Assembly (NCBI RefSeq): GCF_006170445.1
Contig: NZ_VCNA01000017.1
Location: forward strand, 50,138 to 114,137
Source: Brevibacillus dissolubilis
Lineage (GTDB): Bacteria; Bacillota; Bacilli; Brevibacillales; Brevibacillaceae
Length of the DNA stretch: 64,000 nucleotides
Direction: 5' to 3'
Below, piece after piece: positions 16,836 through 27,200 of this stretch. The notes beneath the pieces were generated by a model. The model made no database searches. It saw only the letters and a list, made by a program, of their open reading frames with translations, and had not been told where the DNA came from. Position 1 is the stretch's first letter. The number at the start of each line of letters is the position of its first letter. The translations under genes and the position numbers were made by a program.

Positions 16836-19800
16836 ATGAAACCGATTTTTTTGCAGCTGCAGGGGCTCAACAGCTACCGTGAGAAGCAGGAGATTGATTT
16901 CGAAACCTTATGTGAAGCGGGGCTGTTCGGGATTTTCGGACCGACGGGGAGCGGGAAATCGACGATTCTGGACGCGATTACCTTTGCCCTGTATGGACAG
17001 GTGGCGCGGACGAGTGGTTCGCACCCGCAGGAGGTATTAAACCAGCTGGAGGAGCGGATGGTGGTCTCTTTTACCTTTGAACTGGGGCGAGACGGCGACC
17101 GCAAGCGGTATACCATCGAGCGTGAGATGGGTCTGGATAAAAAGGGGAAGAAGAAACAGCCGGAGGTGCGTCTGATCGAGCGCCGCAAGCATCTCGGCGA
17201 GGAAGAAGATATCGTGCTGGAATCCAAGACGCGGGAAGCGACAGCGGCGATTGAGAACCTGATCGGGCTGACGATTGAAGACTTTACCCGTGCGGTTGTG
17301 CTGCCGCAGGGGCAGTTCTCTAAATTTTTGACCTTAAAAGGGAAAGACCGCAATGAGATGCTCCAGCGGATTTTTAACCTGTATGAATATGGCGAAGTGC
17401 TGATGAACCGGGTCAAAAGCTTGTACAGCAGCAATCGGGAAGAGGTGCACCGCTTAGAGATTGAACTGGCCGGACTGGGTGATGCGGGGCCGGAAGCATT
17501 GCAGGCGGCGACTGTACAGCTGGACGAAGCGCAGACAGCCGAGCAGAAGATGAGTCAGGAAAAAGACGTGCTGCTCACCCGTAAACGCGAATGGGAGCAG
17601 CTCCGCGAATGGCAGGCCGAGCGTGATGCACTGACGGAGCGCATCGCGAAGCTCAAGGAGGAGGAAGCCGAGATTCAAGCCGTGAGTCAGCAGATCGCTC
17701 GCGTGGAAGCGAGCCTGAAGCTCTGGCCGCTGGTGGAAAAGGTGCGTCAGATCGAGGCCGAGTGGACAAGCACGAGTGAGACACTGGGCCGACAGCGCAT
17801 GGAGCGCGACGGAGCGAAGCAGGCAGCAGATGCAGCCGAGCAGGCGTATCTGGAAGTGACTGCACGTCAGCGCACCGAGGAGCCACAGTTGATCGAGAAG
17901 CGCAGTGCATTGACTCAGGCTGTCGAGTGGGAGTCTGAGCTGGAGAAGATGAAGGCAGAGCTGACGGCAGGAACCGCTGAGCTGACCGATATCTCCCAGC
18001 AGGTGAGTGCGCTCAATCAGGAGCTGGCTGCAGATGAGGCACAACTGACTGCGTGGAACGACGAGCTGACCGCAATCGATGAGCAACTCCAGTCGATGAC
18101 GATCACTCCGGAAGAACGCAAGCGTATGCAGACCCTGCTCGATACGAAAAAGGTATGGGACAAAGAGCGTGACAATCTCCGTCTGGTCACAGCCGAGCAT
18201 GAGGAAGCGCAGAAGCAGTATCAGGCCAACACCGCCCTTTTGACCGGATTAGAAAAGGCATGGCGCGAAGCGGAGCGGACCCGTGAGCTGGGACAAGCCG
18301 GCCTGCAGGAAGCCCAGCAAAAGCCGCTGGCAAGCGACGAGGAGATCGAGCAGCTGCGTGAGACCCTGAACCAAGTGAAGCAGCTGGGCAAAGAGTGGCG
18401 CGAGGCGAGTATTCTCGAAACCGAGTGGAAAAAGAAACAGGCAGAGTGGCAAGCAGCTTGGACGGCGAGTGAGCAACAGCTGGCACGGTATGCGGCAAGC
18501 GTGCAAGAAGCCGAGGAGCTTTGCGACACCCGCAAGCAACAAAAGGAACAGGCTGAGATCGCCCTGCGCCAATGGGAAAACGACAATATGGCACGCGTCC
18601 TGCGCAGTCAATTGGCTGACGGTGAGGCTTGTCCGGTATGTGGGTCGGAGCACCATCCGATGGCAGCGGGACACGAGGAGGATTCCGGAGCGGGAGACGA
18701 GCAGTTATACCGCGAGCGGATTCAAGCGAGCAAGCTGGCGTTAGAAGACGCTGAAAAACAGCTCAAAACCGCCCAAGAAGCCTTGCAGACTGCCAAGCTG
18801 GAACAGGCCCGCCTGAAACAGCAGGAAGCCTCGCTGACCGATGAAAAAGCCGTGGTCGACGTCCGCATCCAGGCGATTCAAGCGGAACTGGTCAAGCTGG
18901 GCGAATACTGGATGGTTCCTGATATCTCGCAGCTGGTGGCGCGTTTTCAGGAGCAGGATGCTCTACTCCGACAAAAGGGGGAGGAGCGTCAGCAGCATAA
19001 GCAGCTGCTTGAGCACCTTCAACAAGCGTTTAACCAGCTGCGCGAGCAAGAGCTGGGACACAAGGCCAGCTATGAGAAGCATCTGGCGGTCGAAGAACAG
19101 CTCCGGGCCAAGCTGGAGACGGCACAAGCCCGTCTGACACAGGCGCAGACTCTGTATACCCAAGCCGAGACGACGCTCGAACAGCTGCGCGGCGAATTGA
19201 CAATAGACCGGATCGAAGCGGAGTATGCGCGACTGGAGCAACAAGAGCAACAATGGAATCACCTGCGGGAACAGCGCACCTCCCGTGAACAGCAGATCAA
19301 GACCAAGCAGACCGCGATCCAAGCCAGCGACAAACGCCGTACCGAGCTGGTCGTAGATGAAGCCAAGCTCCGCGAACGCCTGCAGGAGCGCTCTGAGGTG
19401 TTCAAGCAGAAGCGGGAGCAATGGCAAAAGGTGACGTCCGGGCGCTTGGCGCGTGAGCTTTTGCAAGAGACAGAGACACAGCTGACCAGTTTGCGTGAAC
19501 GGATTACAAGCGCAGAACAGGCACGGACGCAAGCGGCAGAGAAGCGACAGGCGACACAGGAAGCAGTCCTTCGTACAGAAGAATCCTACCTCCAGCTCTC
19601 CCGTCAGCGTAATGATGCCGATCTTGAGCTGCAAAAAGAATTGCTCCAAAGCGGCTTGGGAGAAATCCCGCAGCTCGAAGCGCTGTACGGCGAAAAAGAT
19701 ACACTTCCTGCCTACCGTGAACGGGTCGAGGCATTCCGCACGCAACAGGCTCAGCTGGTCTATGACGAACAGCGTCTGACAGAAAAAATTGCCGACCGCA

Positions 19801-20480
19801 CCGTCGATGAGCAGGAATGGCTGGCGCTTGTCCAAGCCTGTGAAGAACAGGAGCTGGTGCTCCAAACCCTCAAAGACGAGCTGGCTGTCGCCCGTCAGAC
19901 TCTGTTGATCATTCAAGAAAACCATGACAAGTGGCAGGCGCTGGACACGCGTTACAAGGAACTCAGCGATGAGCAGAGCCGCTTGGACGAGCTTCGCAAG
20001 CTGTTCGAGGGCAAAGCCTTCGTCCAATTTATCGCAGAGGAAAAACTGACCGCTATCGCGAAGGATGCTTCCTATCATCTGGCCCGCATGACCAAGAATC
20101 GCTATTCGCTGGAGGTCGGTGATGAAGGTGAATTCGTTCTGCGCGACGAAGCAGCAGGTGGGATGCGCCGTCCGGTCAGCACGCTGTCGGGTGGGGAGAC
20201 GTTCCTCACATCGCTGTCGCTGGCCCTTGCGTTATCGGTAGAGATTCAGATGCGCGGCGGACGCTTGGAATTCTTCTTCTTAGATGAAGGGTTCGGTACG
20301 CTTGACCCTGATCTGTTGGAAGTGGTGCTCGATGCGCTGGAGCGCCTGCGGATGGAGCATTTTACGATTGGCTTGATCAGTCACGTACCGGAGCTTCGCG
20401 TGCGGATGCCGCGCCGTCTGATCGTCACGCCGGCAGAGCCGATGGGGGCGGGCAGTTCGATCACGCTGGAAGTAGAGTAG
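16836..20480 (+). CDS. sbcC: SbcC ATPase subunit (SMC/Rad50-like)
   Basis: A 1214-residue Rad50-like ATPase. Walker A GPTGSGKST has Lys41; two very long coiled coils rich in Glu, Gln and Ala flank the zinc hook CPVC at residues 599-602, close to the midpoint as expected. The ABC signature LSGGE is at 1117-1121 and Walker B FFFLDEGFG at 1146-1154. With SbcD it forms the hairpin nuclease that removes palindromes and protein-blocked ends. The length is slightly above many SbcC proteins and lies in the coiled coils. The start codon abuts the sbcD stop. addB follows after 50 nt with its own ribosome-binding site. Confidence 0.96.
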   Translation: MKPIFLQLQGLNSYREKQEIDFETLCEAGLFGIFGPTGSGKSTILDAITFALYGQVARTSGSHPQEVLNQLEERMVVSFTFELGRDGDRKRYTIEREMGLDKKGKKKQPEVRLIERRKHLGEEEDIVLESKTREATAAIENLIGLTIEDFTRAVVLPQGQFSKFLTLKGKDRNEMLQRIFNLYEYGEVLMNRVKSLYSSNREEVHRLEIELAGLGDAGPEALQAATVQLDEAQTAEQKMSQEKDVLLTRKREWEQLREWQAERDALTERIAKLKEEEAEIQAVSQQIARVEASLKLWPLVEKVRQIEAEWTSTSETLGRQRMERDGAKQAADAAEQAYLEVTARQRTEEPQLIEKRSALTQAVEWESELEKMKAELTAGTAELTDISQQVSALNQELAADEAQLTAWNDELTAIDEQLQSMTITPEERKRMQTLLDTKKVWDKERDNLRLVTAEHEEAQKQYQANTALLTGLEKAWREAERTRELGQAGLQEAQQKPLASDEEIEQLRETLNQVKQLGKEWREASILETEWKKKQAEWQAAWTASEQQLARYAASVQEAEELCDTRKQQKEQAEIALRQWENDNMARVLRSQLADGEACPVCGSEHHPMAAGHEEDSGAGDEQLYRERIQASKLALEDAEKQLKTAQEALQTAKLEQARLKQQEASLTDEKAVVDVRIQAIQAELVKLGEYWMVPDISQLVARFQEQDALLRQKGEERQQHKQLLEHLQQAFNQLREQELGHKASYEKHLAVEEQLRAKLETAQARLTQAQTLYTQAETTLEQLRGELTIDRIEAEYARLEQQEQQWNHLREQRTSREQQIKTKQTAIQASDKRRTELVVDEAKLRERLQERSEVFKQKREQWQKVTSGRLARELLQETETQLTSLRERITSAEQARTQAAEKRQATQEAVLRTEESYLQLSRQRNDADLELQKELLQSGLGEIPQLEALYGEKDTLPAYRERVEAFRTQQAQLVYDEQRLTEKIADRTVDEQEWLALVQACEEQELVLQTLKDELAVARQTLLIIQENHDKWQALDTRYKELSDEQSRLDELRKLFEGKAFVQFIAEEKLTAIAKDASYHLARMTKNRYSLEVGDEGEFVLRDEAAGGMRRPVSTLSGGETFLTSLSLALALSVEIQMRGGRLEFFFLDEGFGTLDPDLLEVVLDALERLRMEHFTIGLISHVPELRVRMPRRLIVTPAEPMGAGSSITLEVE

Positions 20481-20530
20481 TCTGGGCGATTAAATAAAGT
20501 AGAGGATATAGAGAGAAAGGAAGAGCGCAC

Positions 20531-23500
20531 ATGGCGTTGCAAGTTATCATCGGCAGAGCCGGGTCGGGCAAGACAACGGTCATTTTTGACCAGATCAAAC
20601 GGCGTCTGACCGAGAATCCCTTGGGTACGCCACTCATCTATCTGGTTCCGGAGCAGGCGACCTTCCAAGCGGAGTACGCACTGGCTACCAAGACGGAGCA
20701 AAAAGGAATCGTGCGTGTTGATGTGTCCAGCTTTGAGCGCTTATCGACGCGGATTTTGGAAGAGTTGGGCGGCATGGCGAGACTGCCGGTGGATGAAATG
20801 GGGAAGCAGATGGTGCTTCGCCTGCTGCTGGAGCAGAATCGGGAGCAGCTGCAAGTCTTCCACCGCTCCGCCTCCCAGCCTGGATTTGCCGCACAGCTGG
20901 CGAGTATGATCAGCGAGTGCAAGCAGTACGGTGTGGACGCACAGATTCTGGAGCAGCAGGCGGTCGGGGAAGGGACATTGACGCAAAAGCTGCACGATAT
21001 GAGCGTCCTGATGAACGCCTACCAGAACTACCTGACAGACCGCTCTTACTATGACGCAGATGATGTCTATCCGACGGTGGCTGGTAAAATCCCTGATTCC
21101 CGCTATATTCGCGAGTCAGAGATTTGGCTGGATGGCTTCAGCGGCTTTACCCAACAGGAATATATGATCATTGAACAGCTGCTGCGCCACGGCAAGCAGG
21201 TGACAGTGGCACTCTCGCTAGACCCAAATGAACGGGATGCAAGAGTAGACGATCTGGCTACCTTTTACCCGACGCTGGAGACGTATCAGAGCTTAATCAG
21301 GCTGGCACAGTCGGCAGGGGTCGAGGTGGAGGAGCCGATCATGCTGGAGGGGACGCGTCGTTTTCAATACAGCCCGTGGCTTTCGCGAATTGAAGAGAGC
21401 TTCGCTGTACGCAACCGTTTCACGAAAAAAGGCGGCTACGACTCCCGCCGCAAGCAGGCCAATCTTCCATCTGCGGCACGGGACAACGAGGTGACGCTCA
21501 CCTCCGCGGTCAACCGCCGTGCCGAGGTGCAGGGCGTCGCATTGCGGATGCTGGCGCTGGCCCGCGAAGATGGCTACCGCTGGCGCGATATGGCGGTCAT
21601 GCTCCGCGAGCTGGATACGTATGCGGACGAGATCGCCAGCGTGTTTGACGAATATGAGATTCCGTACTTCTTGGACCGAAAGCGTGCGGTGATGCATCAT
21701 CCGGTGGTGGAATTGGTGCGCTCGTCGCTGGAGGCAGTTGCTTTTGCATGGAAATATGAGGCGGTATTCCGCTGTCTGAAGACGGATTTGATCACGCCAA
21801 GACGCGTGATTGAGGAGTCGGTTCTGTCCGAGAATGAGAACGGGAACGACGAGGCCGGGGATAGCATTGACGTTGAAGTTAACGTTGACGTTGGCGGGGT
21901 TCAGACATCAGTTGATTTTGAACTTTTTTATAACGAGCAGACATTCCGTGACGAGATCGATTTGCTGGAAAACTATGTGCTCGCCTATGGTATCGATGTA
22001 AGGCATTGGAACAGTGAGGAGCCGTGGAAGCTTCACTACCAGGCAACAGGGTATGAGCAGATTGACGAAATCCGCCGCCGCTACAGTGGGCCGTTGCGCC
22101 AGTTTGAAAAAGCATTGCGCAAGGCAGCCAAGGTGGATGTGCGGGCGATGACCACCGTTCTCTATGAATTCCTCTGCGATCTGGGAGTGCCACAGAAGCT
22201 GGAGGAGTGGAAGCGGGAAGCGGAGAGACCGGGGCGCAGTAAAGCAACGACTATCGATGCTGTTTCCGAGTTGTCCGATCAGCAATCCTTGGCTGAACAC
22301 AATGCCCTTTTGCGAAAAATCGACCTCGAAGCCGCCCGCGAGCATGAGCAGGTCTGGAGTGGCTTGATGGATCTGCTCGATCAGATCGTCGAAGTGATGG
22401 GCGCAGAGAAGATCGATGTCCCGACCTATGCCCGCATCCTCGACAGCGGCTTGGAGAGCATCCGTCTCGGACTCGTCCCACCTGCACTTGATCAGGTGCT
22501 GATCGGTTCGATGGAGCGTTCCCGTCAGCCTGATGTGAGAGCGGTCTTCATCCTCGGCGTCAACGATGGGGTGATTCCATTGCGGCCCAAAGAGGACGGT
22601 CTGCTGGACGAAGCCGAGCGCGAACGTCTGGAGCAGTCTGGTATCTCACTTGCTCCCGGCGCCAAGCGTAAGCTGATGATGGAAAACTATCTGCTCTACC
22701 AAGCGTTGACGAGACCGTCCGAGCGGCTGTGGCTCAGCTGTGCGCTGGCAGATGGAGAAGGCAAAGCCCTGCTGCCGTCGAGCGTCTTGGAAGATGTGAA
22801 AAAGGCACTGCCGGGGCTTACCATCGGCTTTTTCCATAACGAACCTACCAATCTCGCAGAAAATGATTACAGCCTATTAGGTCGTCCGAAGCAGGTATTC
22901 GCCCATCTGCTCACCCTGATCCGCCAGATGAAAAAAGGCACACCACTCTCCCCGTTCTGGCAGGAGGTCTACAACTGGTACGTCGAGCAGTCGCCGAATG
23001 CCCGCATGGAAAAGTGGCTGCTCAAAGGGCTGACTTACTCCAATCAGGTGATGTACCTGCCACGACCGACCAGCCGTACGCTGTATGGCGATGATCTCAA
23101 GCTTAGCGTGTCGCGTCTGGAGCGTTTTCAGGCCTGTCCGTTCCAGCATTTTTCCTCGCATGGCTTGCGATTGAAGCAGCGTCAGACGCATAAGCTGGAG
23201 CGTTTTGATGTGGGTGAACTTTTCCACCAGTCGTTGAAGCTGGCGGTGGAACGGATGCGCCAGAATCATCTGGACTGGAGCGGCTTGACCGAGGAAGGCA
23301 GCATGCGTCTCGCTGATCTGGTCGTCAGTGAGCTGGTTCCGCAGACGAGAAGCAGTATTCTTGACAGCTCAGCACGCTACCGTTTTGTCCAGAGTAAGCT
23401 GAAGCGTGCGGTCGGGCGTGCGATCACGGTGCTGGGCGAACATGCGAAGCGGAGCAAATTCGCGCCGATTGGTCTGGAGATCGACTTCGGGCCGGGGCGT

Positions 23501-24277
23501 GAGATTCCAGGTCTGACACTGACGCTTGCCAACGGGGTGAATCTCACTCTGATTGGCCGGATTGACAGAATCGATCAGTCGTTGGAGGCGAACCAATGCT
23601 TCCTGCGCGTCATCGACTACAAATCCGGGCCGAAGACTCTCCAGCTCTCCGATGTGTACAACGGGCTGAATCTGCAGCTCTTGGTCTACCTCGATGTGGT
23701 TCTGTCCAACTCGGAAGAATGGCTGGGACGCCGGGCCGATGTCGGCGGTGTCTTCTACTATCAGGTGGCAGATCCATTCGTCACCGCGAAGCGTATCATC
23801 ACGCCGGATGAGGTGGAGAAGCAGCGCCAAGCCAAGCTGAAGATGAAAGGCTTGATGCTCGCCGACCCGATGCTGGCACAGTTGATGGACGAAGCGACTA
23901 CCTCTGGCAATTCGGACATCCTGCCGTTTGGCTTCAAGAAGGACGGCTCATTCACCGCGTACTCATCGGTGGCGACACGCGATCAGTTTGGGACGCTTCA
24001 GGAGTTCGTCCGTCATACGATCAAGAATCTGGGACAGCGCATGACCGAGGGTGAGATCGCGATTACGCCATACACCCAAGGGCCTTATGTTGCATGTCAG
24101 ACCTGTGACTATAAATCGTTCTGCCAGTTTGATAAATTGATGAACAGTGAAAATACCCGCAATCTGACCAAGCTCAAAGACAACCAAGTCTGGCCGCTCT
24201 TGGAGATGGGAATGGGCTTTGAGACACTGGGGGCAACAGGCACAACCGAAGGGGAAGGAGGAGGAGCGAATGACTAA
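20531..24277 (+). CDS. addB: AddB subunit of the ATP-dependent helicase-nuclease
   Basis: A 1248-residue subunit of AddAB, the RecBCD counterpart that resects double-strand breaks up to a Chi site. Walker A GRAGSGKT is at residues 8-15. The C-terminal nuclease domain has VIDYKSG with Asp1029 and Lys1031. An iron-sulfur cluster is predicted from Cys869 (FQACPFQ) and Cys1189, Cys1192, Cys1198 (CQTCDYKSFC); the 320-3-6 residue spacing agrees with the Bacillus enzyme. GAAAGGAAGAG precedes the ATG. The 3' end overlaps the addA start by 8 nt, so the two are co-translated. A low-complexity acidic insert occurs at about 435-460 (ENENGNDEAGDSIDVEVNVDV). Confidence 0.96.
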   Translation: MALQVIIGRAGSGKTTVIFDQIKRRLTENPLGTPLIYLVPEQATFQAEYALATKTEQKGIVRVDVSSFERLSTRILEELGGMARLPVDEMGKQMVLRLLLEQNREQLQVFHRSASQPGFAAQLASMISECKQYGVDAQILEQQAVGEGTLTQKLHDMSVLMNAYQNYLTDRSYYDADDVYPTVAGKIPDSRYIRESEIWLDGFSGFTQQEYMIIEQLLRHGKQVTVALSLDPNERDARVDDLATFYPTLETYQSLIRLAQSAGVEVEEPIMLEGTRRFQYSPWLSRIEESFAVRNRFTKKGGYDSRRKQANLPSAARDNEVTLTSAVNRRAEVQGVALRMLALAREDGYRWRDMAVMLRELDTYADEIASVFDEYEIPYFLDRKRAVMHHPVVELVRSSLEAVAFAWKYEAVFRCLKTDLITPRRVIEESVLSENENGNDEAGDSIDVEVNVDVGGVQTSVDFELFYNEQTFRDEIDLLENYVLAYGIDVRHWNSEEPWKLHYQATGYEQIDEIRRRYSGPLRQFEKALRKAAKVDVRAMTTVLYEFLCDLGVPQKLEEWKREAERPGRSKATTIDAVSELSDQQSLAEHNALLRKIDLEAAREHEQVWSGLMDLLDQIVEVMGAEKIDVPTYARILDSGLESIRLGLVPPALDQVLIGSMERSRQPDVRAVFILGVNDGVIPLRPKEDGLLDEAERERLEQSGISLAPGAKRKLMMENYLLYQALTRPSERLWLSCALADGEGKALLPSSVLEDVKKALPGLTIGFFHNEPTNLAENDYSLLGRPKQVFAHLLTLIRQMKKGTPLSPFWQEVYNWYVEQSPNARMEKWLLKGLTYSNQVMYLPRPTSRTLYGDDLKLSVSRLERFQACPFQHFSSHGLRLKQRQTHKLERFDVGELFHQSLKLAVERMRQNHLDWSGLTEEGSMRLADLVVSELVPQTRSSILDSSARYRFVQSKLKRAVGRAITVLGEHAKRSKFAPIGLEIDFGPGREIPGLTLTLANGVNLTLIGRIDRIDQSLEANQCFLRVIDYKSGPKTLQLSDVYNGLNLQLLVYLDVVLSNSEEWLGRRADVGGVFYYQVADPFVTAKRIITPDEVEKQRQAKLKMKGLMLADPMLAQLMDEATTSGNSDILPFGFKKDGSFTAYSSVATRDQFGTLQEFVRHTIKNLGQRMTEGEIAITPYTQGPYVACQTCDYKSFCQFDKLMNSENTRNLTKLKDNQVWPLLEMGMGFETLGATGTTEGEGGGAND

Positions 24278-27200
24278 TCCAATCGAAAAACCAAGCCATT
24301 GGACAGACGAGCAGTGGCAGGCGATTATCAAGCGGGGCAACAACCTGCTCGTCGCCGCCGCGGCTGGTTCGGGGAAAACCTCGGTGCTGGTAGAGCGCCT
24401 GATCCGCCGTATCACCGACACGCAGGACCCGGTGGGCGTGGATCAGCTGCTTGTCGTGACCTTTACCAATGCGGCCGCGGCTGAGATGCGTCACCGGATC
24501 GGCGATGCCCTGAAAAAAGCGTTGGAGACCGATCCCGACTCTGCCCATCTGCGCCGACAGCTTACCCTGCTGTCACGGGCGGCGATCACCACGCTTCACT
24601 CCTTCTGTCTCGGATTGTTACGCCAGTACTATTACATGGTGGAGCTTGACCCGGATTTCCGCATTGCTGATCAGATGGAGGCTGAGCTGTTGCGTCAGGA
24701 TATTCTGGAGCAAAAGTTCGAAGAGTGGTATGAGCATGACGAAGCATTCGTCGCACTCGCCGACAGCTATATCGACGGACAGGATGATGCGGCACTGGCC
24801 CATCTGATCCTGCGACTCTATGATTTTTCCCGAAGCCATCCGACTCCGAATGAGTGGATGCAGGAAGCGGCAGAGATGTTCGCGCTAGACGATGACACCC
24901 CGCTAGAATCTCTCAAATGGGTGCAAAGCCTGCTGCACTCCATCAAGCTGGAGCTGACCGGTATCGAGTCCCAACTCGGAAAAGCAGCCCTGCTTGCAGG
25001 CTCACCAGAGGGTCCGAACGGCTATGTGCCATTACTCGAAAAAGAACGGGATGCCGTCACACAGGCAGCCCAAGCCTGTGACCGGGGCTTTGACGCATTG
25101 GCCGATGCGATGAAGGCGATCAGCTTTGGCCGTCTGCCAGCCGCCAAGGACGTAGACGTAGCGACCAAGGAACAATGCCAAGACCTGCGCAACGGAGCCA
25201 AAGACAAGATCAACAAGCTGATGGAAGACTACTTCGCCTCCGATTCAGACGCCTATCACCGCGATCTGCGCCAGACCGCTTTTTATATGAAGACACTGGT
25301 GCGCCTGGTGATCGAATTCGGCGATACGTTCCATAAGGAAAAAATGGAGCGGGCACTGGTAGACTTCAGTGACTTGGAGCATCTGGCCCTTCGGATTCTG
25401 GTTGTGACCAATGAAGACGGGACTCTCCAGCCATCCCCGATCGCCCAAGGGCTGCGGGAGCAGTTCGCCGAGGTGCTGGTCGACGAGTATCAGGATATTA
25501 ACCTTGTGCAGGAGACGCTGTTGCAGATGGTCTCCCGCGATGGTTTGGGCGATGTGCCAGCCAACCGCTTTATGGTAGGGGACGTGAAGCAGAGTATCTA
25601 CCGTTTCCGTCTGGCCGAGCCGAATCTTTTTATGGAAAAATACCGTACCTATCAGCGTGAGGAAGAGCTTGACCCATGGACAGCGGAGCAGATCGCAAGC
25701 GGAGAACTGCCGCAACCAGTCGGAGAGCGGATCGATCTCGCCGCCAACTTCCGAAGCCGCAAAGAAGTGGTGGACGCGGTCAACTTCCTGTTCCGTCAGA
25801 TCATGTCTGAAGGCGTGGGCGAGATCAACTATGACCGCTCTGCCGAATTGATCTGCCGCGCCAGCTATCCAGAGATTGAGCCGGAGCAGCTGGACGTCGA
25901 GGTACATCTGATCAACCGCCGTGCACCAGAGCTAGAGGCAGGTGAGGGCGAGGATTCATACGACTCTGACTCGGAAATCACCTCCAGCGGGGGCACTTCG
26001 CTGACCGATGAGCGCCAGCTGGCAGAGGAGGCGACTGCTGCCCAGCTGGAGGCCCGCCTGATCGCAAGCCGTATCCGCAAATGGATGGAGCCTGGCGTTG
26101 GGGGCAAGCCACTGCTCGTCTACGATAAGCAAGAAGGCGGCATGCGTCCGCTCAAATACAAAGACATCGTCATCCTGCTCCGTGCCACTGCCGGTTGGGG
26201 CCCGACGATGGCAGATGAGTTCAAAAAAGCGGGGATTCCGATCTATGTCGAGCAGACAGACGGCTACTTTTCCGCTACGGAAGTAGATGTGATGCTCTCG
26301 CTCCTGCGTGTGATCGACAACCCGAAGCAGGACATCCCACTTGCTGCTGTGCTGCGCTCCCCACTCTATCGGCTGTCTGAGACGGAGCTGGCTGCGATTC
26401 GGATTCACAGTCCGGGCAGCCCGTTCTATCAGGCGGTACAGCTTTATCACGAAGCCCACCGTGAACAGACCAGGGAGCAGCTGGTACGCAAGCTCAACCA
26501 CTTTTATCACAATCTCGCCGAGTGGCGTACCCGTGCCAGACGCGGCTCTCTCGCCGAACTGATCTCACAGATCTACCGCGAGACGAGCTATGTCGACTAT
26601 GTTGCGACACTGGAAAACGGACAGCAGCGCCAAGCCAACCTGCGCGCGCTGTATGACAAAGCCCGCCAGTACGAAGCGACCACCTATCGCGGCCTGTTCC
26701 GCTTCCTGCGTTTTATCGACCGTCTGCAGGAGCAGCAGAGCGATTTTGGCGAGGCACGTACGATGGGTGAGAGTGAAGACGTCGTCCGCCTGATGACCAT
26801 CCACAAAAGTAAGGGTCTGGAGTTCCCGGTCGTCTTCGTCGCCGGGATGGGCAAACAGTTCAACACGAGCGATACCAAAGCCCGTTTCCTGCTGCACAAA
26901 GACCTCGGGTTCGGCCCGCAGGTCGTGGATACTGACCTGAGGCTACGCTACCCGAGCTTGGCTTACCTCGGCATCCGCCAACAGCTGAAGCGTGAGATGC
27001 TGGCCGAAGAGATGCGCGTCCTCTATGTCGCCCTCACCCGTGCCCGCGAGAAGCTTCTGCTGGTCGGCTCTGCCAAAGACTTGGGCAAAAGCATCTCCCT
27101 GTGGAGCCAGCAGTCCGGTGATCAGGAGAATCTCTCAGATGAAGATCTGATCCAAGCGAAAAACTACCTTGATTGGGTAGGCCGCGCCCTTTTGCGCCAC